A model generated the notes under the pieces. It did no database searches, was not told the origin of the DNA, and saw only the letters and a list, made by a program, of their open reading frames with translations. Positions 1-5,523 of a stretch of 5,523 nt of DNA are shown one piece after another; the stretch's first letter is position 1, and every line of letters begins with the position of its first letter. The position numbers and the translations under genes are program-made. The DNA is from Burkholderiaceae bacterium (GTDB taxonomy: Bacteria > Pseudomonadota > Gammaproteobacteria > Burkholderiales > Burkholderiaceae). The DNA lies in contig CANBYN010000138.1 of the NCBI GenBank assembly GCA_947373615.1, positions 1-5,523 of the forward strand, given 5' to 3'.

Positions 1-21
1 CCCACTCTTTTTTGGCAAACA

Positions 22-45
22 AAAAGGGGTCCGAAGACCCCTTTT
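22..45 (-). terminator. Intrinsic terminator of the OxlT-like transporter gene
   Basis: A perfect 10-bp stem (AAAAGGGGTC with GACCCCTTTT) encloses a CGAA loop, which reads UUCG in the leftward transcript and is closed by a C-G pair, the extra-stable cUUCGg form. The transcript continues with a T run (positions 25-21, then GTTTG). It lies about 20 bases after the transporter stop codon. The plus strand also gives a short T run after the stem, so it could act in both directions. Confidence 0.9.
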
Positions 46-65
46 ATTAGGCGTTTAAACCTGAA

Positions 66-1328
66 TTACATAGAAGCAGAACGCTCGATGAGTTTGCGAC
101 GCATTGGACGCAATACAAACCAAGCCAAGATTGCTGCTGTACCGTTCAAGATACTTGCAACCCAGAAAACCGCTTCCCAACCACCGGTAGTAGCAACCAA
201 TACGCTAGACAAAGGCACCAATAATGATGCAGTACCTTTAGCTGTGTAGAGAAGGCCAGCATTACCAGCGGCATAAGTTGAGCCAAAAGTATCTGCATTA
301 GTTGATGGGAACAAGCTATAAATCTCACCCCAAGCAAAGAACACAAGACCAGTTAGTAATACAAACATGACTGGATCATGACCGAGGTAGTACAAACCAA
401 GAATACCTAAGCACTCAAATGAGAAACACAAAGTCATGGTTTGCTCGCGACCAATTTTGTCTGATACCCAACCAAAGAAAGGGCGTGTGAGACCGTTCAA
501 TACGCGGTCAATAGTCAATGCGAAAGTTAAGGCAGGCAATGCCAAGCCCATCAAGCTTACTGTTACACCAGCCACTTGGAAGTCTTTAGCAATTGGAGCC
601 AACTGTGCAGTTGCCATCAAGCCACCAGCTGCGACCATGACGAACATGATGTACATAATCCAGAACACAGGTTGCTTGACCATTTCCATTGGACGGAAGT
701 CTTTGCGAGTCTGAACAACTGCTGCCTTGACAGCAGTAATTGCGCTTTTGATTGGCTTAGAGAGCAACAAGCTCAATACAACCACAATGGCGCCTTGGCC
801 AATACCAAAGAACCAGAAAGTCTCTTGGTAGCCTTGTTCAGCAATCATTTTTGCAATTGGAATCACAGTCAGAGCAGAGCCTGCGCCAAAACCAGCAGCC
901 GTTATACCGGCAGCCAAACCACGGCGGTCTGGGAACCATTTGAGTGCATTACCTACGCAAGTACCATAAACAGCACCGGCGCCAACACCGCTTACTGCAG
1001 CAGCGGTATAGAGCATAGTTAATGTATCTGCATGGGCATTCATCATCCAGCCTAAGCCGCACAAAATACCGCCGCAAAATACTACTGGACGAGGCCCAAA
1101 CTTATCAACCAAATAACCTTCGATTGGAACCAACCAAGTTTCTGTCAATACGAAAATAGTAAATGCAACTTGAATAGCTGCACGACCCCAACCGAACTTA
1201 GCATCAATTGGATTAACAAACAAAGTCCAACCATATTGCAAGTTAGCAATCATCGACATACAAACAATGCCGATTAGAAGCTGAAACCAACGACCTCCTA
1301 AAGGTCCTGAAGTTTTCTCGCCACTCAT
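66..1328 (-). CDS. oxlT: Oxalate/formate antiporter family MFS transporter (OxlT-like)
   Basis: A 420-residue inner-membrane transporter of the major facilitator superfamily with about 12 predicted membrane segments and a charged central loop near residues 191-218. MFS loop motifs are visible as GYLVDKFGPR (71-80) and GWVSDKIGR (286-294). Compared from memory with Oxalobacter formigenes OxlT (418 residues), it shares the N-terminal LQYGWTL stretch (30-36), WFPDRRGLAAG (131-141) and LFPSTNADTFG (339-349). The oxalate-binding arginine and lysine of OxlT (R272, K355) correspond to R282 in TRPFFGW and K364 in YTAKGTAS. Q31, Y32, Y121, W333 and Y337 also match the OxlT cavity, while the OxlT cavity tryptophan W352 is tyrosine 361 here. 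The family exchanges oxalate for formate, but another small carboxylate is possible because no oxalate-degrading genes are in view. The start is supported by AGGAG at 1336-1340, seven bases before ATG. It is a single-gene unit ending in a strong terminator. Confidence 0.88.
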   Translation of the reverse strand: MSGEKTSGPLGGRWFQLLIGIVCMSMIANLQYGWTLFVNPIDAKFGWGRAAIQVAFTIFVLTETWLVPIEGYLVDKFGPRPVVFCGGILCGLGWMMNAHADTLTMLYTAAAVSGVGAGAVYGTCVGNALKWFPDRRGLAAGITAAGFGAGSALTVIPIAKMIAEQGYQETFWFFGIGQGAIVVVLSLLLSKPIKSAITAVKAAVVQTRKDFRPMEMVKQPVFWIMYIMFVMVAAGGLMATAQLAPIAKDFQVAGVTVSLMGLALPALTFALTIDRVLNGLTRPFFGWVSDKIGREQTMTLCFSFECLGILGLYYLGHDPVMFVLLTGLVFFAWGEIYSLFPSTNADTFGSTYAAGNAGLLYTAKGTASLLVPLSSVLVATTGGWEAVFWVASILNGTAAILAWFVLRPMRRKLIERSASM

Positions 1329-1545
1329 TCTAGATCTCCTATTTTACTTTTTTAAATGCTTATTTTGCCCATACATTGGGGTACTTGATTTTTATGCATT
1401 TATCCAATTGAATTCTTGACAGTAATCAAGATTCATTCAAAACATTCACTAGTGATTACCCTTGCTACAACCCATTGAATTCATGAATAATTTCAAATTC
1501 TTGGCCCGTTTGAAGCACTTGATTAATCAAACATAAGGCAAAGAA
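1329..1545 (-). promoter_or_regulatory. Leader/upstream region of the transporter gene with several dyads
   Basis: This 217-base AT-rich gap must hold the transporter promoter if the upstream small gene ends at its terminator. I see AGGAG (1336-1340), dyads TCTTGA-N6-TCAAGA (1414-1431), TCACTAGTGA (1446-1455) and TTGATTAATCAA (1519-1530), and a direct repeat ATTGAATTC(T/A)TGA (1407-1419 and 1474-1486). CTTGATT recurs at 1384-1390 and 1518-1524, and on the opposite strand at 1424-1430. No -35/-10 pair with good matches and normal spacing stood out on the minus strand. These are candidate regulator sites only. Confidence 0.35.
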
Positions 1546-1567
1546 AAAGCCACCCGAAGGTGGCTTT
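1546..1567 (-). terminator. Intrinsic terminator of the 35-residue small-protein gene
   Basis: A perfect 9-bp stem (AAAGCCACC with GGTGGCTTT) has a CGAA loop that reads UUCG in the leftward transcript, again closed by C-G. It is followed by a T-rich run (TTTTT CTTT on the minus strand). It starts 21 bases after the stop codon of the small gene at 1589-1696, which supports that short frame being a genuine transcription unit and separates it from the transporter gene. Confidence 0.85.
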
Positions 1568-1588
1568 GTAGAATACTACTTCTTTAAA

Positions 1589-1696
1589 TTACATGCCGCG
1601 GTATGCGCCATCAAAATCGTAATGACGAGTTTGATGCTGAGTCTCTGGCTTGCTTTCAGAAAAAAGCTGATTAAACATATTCAATAACTGAGTCAT
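1589..1696 (-). CDS. Small protein of unknown function, 35 residues
   Basis: A short gene starting MTQLLNMFNQLFSES and ending HYDFDGAYRGM. The N-terminal 13 or so residues could form an amphipathic helix (L4, L5, M7, F8, L11, F12). The middle (residues 14-24) is polar and rich in Q, H, E, S and T. The C-terminal tail is aromatic and acidic with D, Y, F and a final RGM. There is no cysteine, transmembrane segment or signal peptide. I do not recognise the family. Support for a real gene comes from its surroundings: AAGGAG at 1703-1708 six bases before ATG, a -10-like TATACT (1725-1730), a large dyad at the expected -35 position, and a strong terminator just after the stop. It could be a regulatory or stress-related small protein or a membrane-associating peptide, but the sequence does not decide this. 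Confidence 0.7.
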   Translation of the reverse strand: MTQLLNMFNQLFSESKPETQHQTRHYDFDGAYRGM

Positions 1697-1709
1697 TTGA
1701 ATCTCCTTA

Positions 1710-1735
1710 AGGGTTAGTACCTAGAGTATAACCCT
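1710..1735. repeat. Inverted repeat AGGGTTA-N12-TAACCCT around the -10 box
   Basis: Seven-base arms at 1710-1716 and 1729-1735 are perfect inverted copies. The -10 hexamer sits at the inner edge of the right arm, and the right arm touches the larger dyad. The predicted transcript starts between the arms, so a role at the DNA level is more plausible than an RNA hairpin. Confidence 0.45.
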
Positions 1736-1753
1736 AATAACTATTGCAATGCA
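1725..1753 (-). promoter_or_regulatory. Candidate sigma-70 promoter of the small-protein gene
   Basis: On the minus strand the hexamer TATACT (1725-1730) matches the -10 consensus at five of six positions. At an 18-base spacing the -35 position is TTGCAT (1749-1754), a weak match sharing TTG. Transcription would start near 1717-1719, giving a leader of about 20 bases that contains the AAGGAG site. The weak -35 lies in the centre of a large dyad, which fits a regulated promoter. Confidence 0.5.
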
Positions 1754-1763
1754 ATAGTTATTA
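1735..1763. promoter_or_regulatory. Near-perfect dyad, likely operator, over the -35 region of the small gene
   Basis: TAATAACTATTGCA and its exact reverse complement TGCAATAGTTATTA are separated by one base, giving 14-bp arms over 29 bases. The centre (1749) falls about 22 bases upstream of the -10 box, where the -35 element should be. The arms are AT-rich with no T tract after them, so a protein-binding DNA site is more likely than a terminator. The binding protein is unknown. Confidence 0.6.
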
Positions 1764-1944
1764 TCACATTATGAAATTTACTCACACTTATCAATAGGTC
1801 TTAACAAGGAAAAATAAGATTGGCATTGGGGTTAGACGATGTCCTAAGTGCTCATTATTAAAAGGTCTAACTATTTTGGAAGAACCCTATATAAAGGACC
1901 ATCCCCTTTTCACGCCCGACACCTGGGACGGTTAACTTGATATT
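1764..1944. other. Intergenic stretch with no recognised gene
   Basis: I see no reading frame with a plausible start, no tRNA-like TTC arm and no mobile-element end. There is a loose inverted repeat, GTTAGAC (1831-1837) with GTCTAAC (1865-1871), separated by 27 bases. A weak five-base stem AAAGG/CCTTT near 1874-1890 has no T tract. No clear terminator for the c-di-GMP operon was found here, so transcripts may run on or end by Rho. Confidence 0.4.
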
Positions 1945-2055
1945 TTATTTAGAGGGGGTTGATAACGGAACAGCAGACTTCCCATTCAAGGCTTCAAAGA
2001 AATCATCAAAAATACGCAGTAGAGTGCCAAATAATGCAAAGAAGTAGCGGCTCTA
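1945..2055 (-). pseudogene. Possible broken small gene with lost start codon
   Basis: After an in-frame TAG (2053-2055) the frame stays open for 35 codons to TAA (1945-1947). It starts SRYFFALFGTLLRIF and continues with an acidic, aromatic helix-like DDFFEAL, then a proline/serine tail. AGGAG (2067-2071) lies at a usable distance upstream. No ATG, GTG or sensible TTG start is in frame. Removing a single A (ATAG to ATG at about 2054-2056) would create an ATG ten bases after AGGAG and a 36-residue protein. This suggests a recently inactivated small gene, an unusual start, or a sequencing error. It would be the third gene of the c-di-GMP operon. I do not recognise the family, and chance cannot be excluded for so short a frame. 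Confidence 0.3.
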
Positions 2056-2090
2056 TGCTGAAAATACTCCTGTACGTATTGAAGGATGTA

Positions 2091-4325
2091 TTACGCTAAA
2101 GATCTAACCATCAAATGGAAGTTCTCTTCAGTCAGCGGCCTACCATAAAAATATCCCTGATAAAAGAAACAGCCTTCAGAATAGAGATAATCTCGCTGCT
2201 CTAATGTTTCAACGCCTTCTGCAACTACTCTTAAATTCAAGCTATGCGCCAGAGACAATATTGATCTAATAATGGCTCGATCACCCTCGTCCCAAGAAAC
2301 GTCATGTACAAAGCTTTTATCAATCTTGATTTCATCAATGGGCAATCTCTTTACATAACTTAACGAGGAGTATCCCGTACCAAAATCATCGATAGAAAAC
2401 TTGACCCCAATCTTTTTTAAGTCATTCATAGTGGATATCACAACATCTAAGTCTTCTAGCAATAAACTTTCAGTCAACTCCAACTTTAATAGATTAGGAT
2501 TCGCACCAGTTGACTTAATTATCAACTCAACCACTTCTACAAAGTTTGGAAGCTTAAATTGTTTGGCGCTAATATTGACAGACAAAACTAGCTTACTTGT
2601 ACATTCGCTTTTAGCCCAAAGAGCCAACAGCGAGCAAGCCTTTTGCAGTACCCATTCACCAATGGGAATAATAAACCCGCCCTCTTCAGCTATAGGAATA
2701 AATACATCTGGAGATGTTGCACTGACGCCCTCAGAATCCCAGCGTAATAACGCTTCTGCACCAATGATTTTTCCTGACTGATCCACCTGAGGCTGGTAGA
2801 CCAAAGACAGCTCCTCTTCATCCAACGCCCGCCTCAATTTGGCCTCTAAATTGGATTTTTTCGTGTACTGGGTATGCATTTCATCATCAAAATAGCGAAT
2901 TGCATTTCGCCCAGCTGCTTTTGCCTGATAGAGAGCAAAAGCAGCCTCCTTTAACAAGTCACTTGATCCCTGTGTTTTATGGGAAAAAAGGGTTATCCCA
3001 ATACTTGAGGTAGTAGTGTGAGTAATACCATTTAAATGCATAGGCTCTGAAATACTTGCGTGCAATTTATCTGCAGTCGCTTTGATGGAATTCATCGCCT
3101 CATCAGGATCTGAGCCTAAATCAGGAATAAGCATGATAAATTCGTCGCCCCCTAGCCGAGCAGCAGTATCCATCTCGCGCAGGTTACCTCGCAAGGTTTG
3201 CGCAACCGCCATCAGTACCTGATCGCCCATTTCATGTCCGCGGGTATCGTTGATAGATTTAAATCTATCAACGTCAATCAATATAATGGCCCCAAAGACT
3301 TGCTTTTGGGTCGCGACAATACGTGCTTGATTTAAGCGCTCTAACAATAAACGCCTATTGGGTAAATTGGTTAGCGGATCATAGTAGGCAAGCTCCATGA
3401 TCTTGCGCTCTGCTTCCCTCGGGTCGCTCGTGTTTGAATAAATCCCAATGTAGTGAGTGATGGCTTCATTTAAGCCTCTAACAGCAGAGATTGATAACCA
3501 CACTGGAAAAACTTGTCCGTCTTTTTTTCGATTCCAAATACTTCCTTCCCATTTTCCCTCACTAGTGATCGCCTCCCACATATTCCGATAAAAGACATCG
3601 TCTTGATGATCTGTAGACCTAAAGACTGAGGTGTTTTTTCCCACCAACTCCTTAGCTTCATAACCAGTTACTTTCTCAAAGGCTTCATTGATTCGCAATA
3701 TTTTGCCTTGTGCATCCGTAACAAGCATGCCGTCTTTCGATTGAAATGCTACCGAAGCAATACGAAGCTCTTCTTCCGCAGTTTTTCTATCTGAAATATC
3801 TTCCGAGTAGATGATCAACCCGCCAATCGATCCATCAGAGTTCAGCCACGGCCTTACTTCCCAGCGCACCCAACTGAAACTGCCATCGGCTAATGTGATC
3901 TTATCTTCATCGCAAGAAGTGATCTCGCCGAGCAATCCTCTTTGATGAGCCTCCTTCCAACGCTCTGGTAGAAGGGGGAAGATCTCATAATGACTTTTGC
4001 CAATAACGTCCACTCCCCGCAATTGCCGATCCTCAAGCCAACGCCGACTTGCATATAAATAGCGCAGTTGGCTATCAAGCATAGCAATGCCTGTAGGGGC
4101 ATTTTCAATAAGAAGAGAAAGCTGACTATTTGCCCCCGTTAACTCTTGAGATGTAACTTCAAGCGCATTTTCAAGTAGGCGACGCTCACGGTCAACCTGA
4201 AAATAGGTTTCATTGATAACCTTAGTAAATGCATCCCAAGCCTCAGACTCTATTGCTGAAGTGTTGGGGTATTTTTGAAGCTGTCGCTTTAAAAGTCGAT
4301 GCTGGTTTTGAATTGGCTGGCCCAT
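2091..4325 (-). CDS. PAS-PAS-GGDEF-EAL cyclic-di-GMP cyclase/phosphodiesterase
   Basis: A 744-residue cytoplasmic signalling enzyme with no signal peptide or membrane segment. Residues 1-65 are charged and helical, with likely coiled coil at about 40-70. PAS1 spans about 68-180 and PAS2 about 186-305, each ending in a helical linker (DISDRKTAEEEL; DPREAERKIMEL). The GGDEF domain (about 311-478) has the DPLTNLPNRR start, DVDRF (351-355), an intact GGDEF at 392-396 and an RxxD inhibitory site (REMD, 383-386) five residues upstream, so cyclase activity with product inhibition is expected. The EAL domain (about 493-740) has EALLR (524-528), N584, ELTE (616-619), DDFGTGYSSL (646-655), K667, D669, AEGVE (702-706) and QGY (723-725), the set expected for hydrolysis of c-di-GMP to pGpG. 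The net direction is probably set by the PAS domains or the FIST partner. The start follows AAGG (4331-4334) and lies 17 bases after the upstream FIST gene, so the two are probably co-transcribed and may be translationally coupled. Confidence 0.95.
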   Translation of the reverse strand: MGQPIQNQHRLLKRQLQKYPNTSAIESEAWDAFTKVINETYFQVDRERRLLENALEVTSQELTGANSQLSLLIENAPTGIAMLDSQLRYLYASRRWLEDRQLRGVDVIGKSHYEIFPLLPERWKEAHQRGLLGEITSCDEDKITLADGSFSWVRWEVRPWLNSDGSIGGLIIYSEDISDRKTAEEELRIASVAFQSKDGMLVTDAQGKILRINEAFEKVTGYEAKELVGKNTSVFRSTDHQDDVFYRNMWEAITSEGKWEGSIWNRKKDGQVFPVWLSISAVRGLNEAITHYIGIYSNTSDPREAERKIMELAYYDPLTNLPNRRLLLERLNQARIVATQKQVFGAIILIDVDRFKSINDTRGHEMGDQVLMAVAQTLRGNLREMDTAARLGGDEFIMLIPDLGSDPDEAMNSIKATADKLHASISEPMHLNGITHTTTSSIGITLFSHKTQGSSDLLKEAAFALYQAKAAGRNAIRYFDDEMHTQYTKKSNLEAKLRRALDEEELSLVYQPQVDQSGKIIGAEALLRWDSEGVSATSPDVFIPIAEEGGFIIPIGEWVLQKACSLLALWAKSECTSKLVLSVNISAKQFKLPNFVEVVELIIKSTGANPNLLKLELTESLLLEDLDVVISTMNDLKKIGVKFSIDDFGTGYSSLSYVKRLPIDEIKIDKSFVHDVSWDEGDRAIIRSILSLAHSLNLRVVAEGVETLEQRDYLYSEGCFFYQGYFYGRPLTEENFHLMVRSLA

Positions 4326-4342
4326 CTCAACCTTGTCGATAA

Positions 4343-5455
4343 TTATTCGGATAAAAAGGTGAGCGTTGTCGTCTGATTATGCAAAGAACATGATGAGAAA
4401 CCAAAAGGTGCAATTTCACCATAGGAATAAAAACCGAAAACAGTATTTTTAGGACCCAATATACCTTGAATAGCTTCAATTTCTTCTTCTGATATTTGAT
4501 CCATTACCAAGCGCCTTCCTACGCAGCTTACGGCCAAACATAATGAATTTTGTTTATCCCCTTCTACGGCAAGATCGTTAGCTAAATCAATCGAAGCATC
4601 AATGAGGGAGTCAATATCTGTCTTCATTAATTTGCATGAGCTGCCTTGGGGCACATCCCCAGCAAAAATCAAGCTCTGTTCCTCTGCATTTATTCCCAAT
4701 AAAGTCCGAACGTAAGCCGGATCTGAGTCGGAATCCTTGACCGATAAAGGGAAACGCAAGCCGCTACCAGGCAGATCCTTGGAAAGCTCACCTAAGAATT
4801 TTGTATAAATCTCTAATGCAGGCTTATGGTCAATCTCATAGAGAATGTTGCCTTTGGACTTGGTTACCCTTCTTTCGGGACCAAACTCTTTCCATCCAGT
4901 AGAAAAACCACAAGATGCAGTCAGCGCTCCATAAAATCCAACTAAGGCAATTTGATTTCGCTTAGCAGGCCCATTAACCATTACCCAGGACTCTTTAAAA
5001 CGATCAGCATCGCCAGCTAAGCCTCCAGTAACCGGGATACCAAGCGCATTTAACGTCCTAGTTAACTCGCTACCACTAACAGATAATCCATCCGATAGAA
5101 CAAATAAGTGCTTCAACTTAGAGTCTGGAAGCTCCTTAACCAACTCAGTTACTACAGAGGAAATATCATCTTCACTCTCAATAATCTTGCTTTTCACCGC
5201 TACCTTGGTTCCTGAGAAGGTAATGGCAGCAATAATCATATCTTCATCAGAGATCGTGCTTCCATTAATATTTCCAGATGAAGTGCACCCCACAATATCG
5301 GCATTAGGGAAAAAACTTTTGATCTCCTCGTAGCATTGTGGTTGTGAAAAATAGGGGTTATCCGCAAAGACCATAACCAAGTTGATATCGGGATTTTGAG
5401 ATAAATTGATATCCCAACCGCTGCTCTTGGCCCAACGATAAGTAGTTACATGCAT
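4343..5455 (-). CDS. FIST-domain sensor protein (FIST_N plus FIST_C), possible NosP-like
   Basis: A 370-residue soluble protein, the usual length for a stand-alone FIST protein. The FIST_N half (about 25-215) shows VMVFADNPYF, IVGCTSSGNI (54-63), VLSDGLS (119-125) and GGLAGDADRF (144-153). The FIST_C half (about 216-365) shows PAYVRTLLGI (246-255), FAGDVPQGS (264-272) and the diagnostic ending GFYSYGEIAPFG (341-352) with CSLHNQTTTLTFL (356-368). FIST domains are sensory modules proposed to bind small ligands; the NosP subgroup binds haem and nitric oxide and controls partner kinases or c-di-GMP enzymes. Here the partner would be the PAS-GGDEF-EAL enzyme encoded 17 bases downstream. Candidate haem ligands include H2, H116, H210 and H359, but I cannot assign one, so NosP identity is unproven. 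The start ATG overlaps a second out-of-frame ATG followed at once by TAA, and the Shine-Dalgarno is weak (AGAG, about 8 bases upstream). Confidence 0.92.
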   Translation of the reverse strand: MHVTTYRWAKSSGWDINLSQNPDINLVMVFADNPYFSQPQCYEEIKSFFPNADIVGCTSSGNINGSTISDEDMIIAAITFSGTKVAVKSKIIESEDDISSVVTELVKELPDSKLKHLFVLSDGLSVSGSELTRTLNALGIPVTGGLAGDADRFKESWVMVNGPAKRNQIALVGFYGALTASCGFSTGWKEFGPERRVTKSKGNILYEIDHKPALEIYTKFLGELSKDLPGSGLRFPLSVKDSDSDPAYVRTLLGINAEEQSLIFAGDVPQGSSCKLMKTDIDSLIDASIDLANDLAVEGDKQNSLCLAVSCVGRRLVMDQISEEEIEAIQGILGPKNTVFGFYSYGEIAPFGFSSCSLHNQTTTLTFLSE

Positions 5456-5469
5456 GACGTATTCTCTTT

Positions 5470-5496
5470 GATTTAGCTTTGCTTTTAACTAGTCAA
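5470..5496 (-). promoter_or_regulatory. Tentative promoter of the FIST/c-di-GMP operon
   Basis: On the minus strand TTGACT (5491-5496) is a five-of-six match to the -35 consensus, with TAAATC (5470-5475) as the best nearby -10. The 15-base spacing is shorter than ideal, and only 68 bases upstream of the gene are in the window. This may not be the real promoter, and an upstream gene could instead drive the operon. Confidence 0.25.
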
Positions 5497-5523
5497 GATT
5501 ACCATTAAATTGCGTCAGAATCA

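Noticed and set aside
436..1022. Two rightward open frames (436-714 and 576-1022)
   Set aside because: They lie antisense to the transporter gene, have no ribosome-binding sites and give low-complexity proteins without family features; they are shadows.
1416..1444. Perfect TTGACA on the plus strand as a rightward promoter
   Set aside because: No acceptable -10 hexamer lies 15-19 bases downstream, and there is no rightward gene to serve.
1502..1517. Sigma-54-like TGGCCCG-N4-AAGCA on the plus strand
   Set aside because: GG and GC are ten bases apart as required, but the -12 half is poor and it points towards the small gene's terminator, with no rightward gene behind it.
1735..1763. Large dyad as a transcription terminator
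   Set aside because: It is AT-rich with a one-base centre, has no T tract on either side, and sits on a promoter rather than after a gene.
1831..1871. Inverted repeat GTTAGAC/GTCTAAC as a structured RNA or element end
   Set aside because: Only seven bases per arm with a 27-base spacer, no supporting conserved motif and no target duplication.
2401..2781. Rightward 126-codon frame
   Set aside because: It is antisense to the EAL domain, whose catalytic motifs are fully conserved on the other strand.
3470..4108. Leftward frames at 3470-3661 and 3890-4108
   Set aside because: They overlap the PAS region of the c-di-GMP enzyme in another frame and have no initiation signals or recognisable content.

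Overview
All the genes I can support are transcribed leftwards (minus strand). Moderate GC content by eye, an OxlT-type oxalate/formate transporter, short intergenic regions and intrinsic terminators capped with UUCG suggest a betaproteobacterium of the Burkholderiaceae, possibly a freshwater Polynucleobacter-like organism. The taxon is an inference: there is no rRNA or other phylogenetic marker here.

Right part (about 2091-5523): a two-gene signalling operon. The first gene encodes a 370-residue FIST-domain sensor. After a 17-base gap comes a 744-residue cytoplasmic PAS-PAS-GGDEF-EAL protein with both c-di-GMP catalytic modules and the RxxD inhibitory site intact. FIST proteins include the haem-binding nitric-oxide sensor NosP, which in other bacteria is encoded beside c-di-GMP enzymes or histidine kinases. 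The pair therefore looks like a ligand-sensing c-di-GMP switch. NO as the ligand is a hypothesis.

Middle part (about 1546-2090): no long gene. Just behind the operon is a 35-codon reading frame with a good AGGAG site but no start codon; one extra A appears to have turned ATG into ATAG. Further left is a 35-residue small-protein gene with its own ribosome-binding site, a -10 box, a near-perfect dyad with 14-bp arms centred on the expected -35 region, and a terminator. It looks like a separately regulated small protein of unknown function.

Left part (1-1545): a 420-residue major facilitator transporter of the OxlT family with its terminator. The arginine and lysine that bind oxalate in OxlT are conserved. 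The roughly 215-base leader has several short dyads and recurrent CTTGATT motifs but no convincing sigma-70 promoter.

The three units appear independently transcribed. Nothing in the sequence links the transporter functionally to the c-di-GMP operon.
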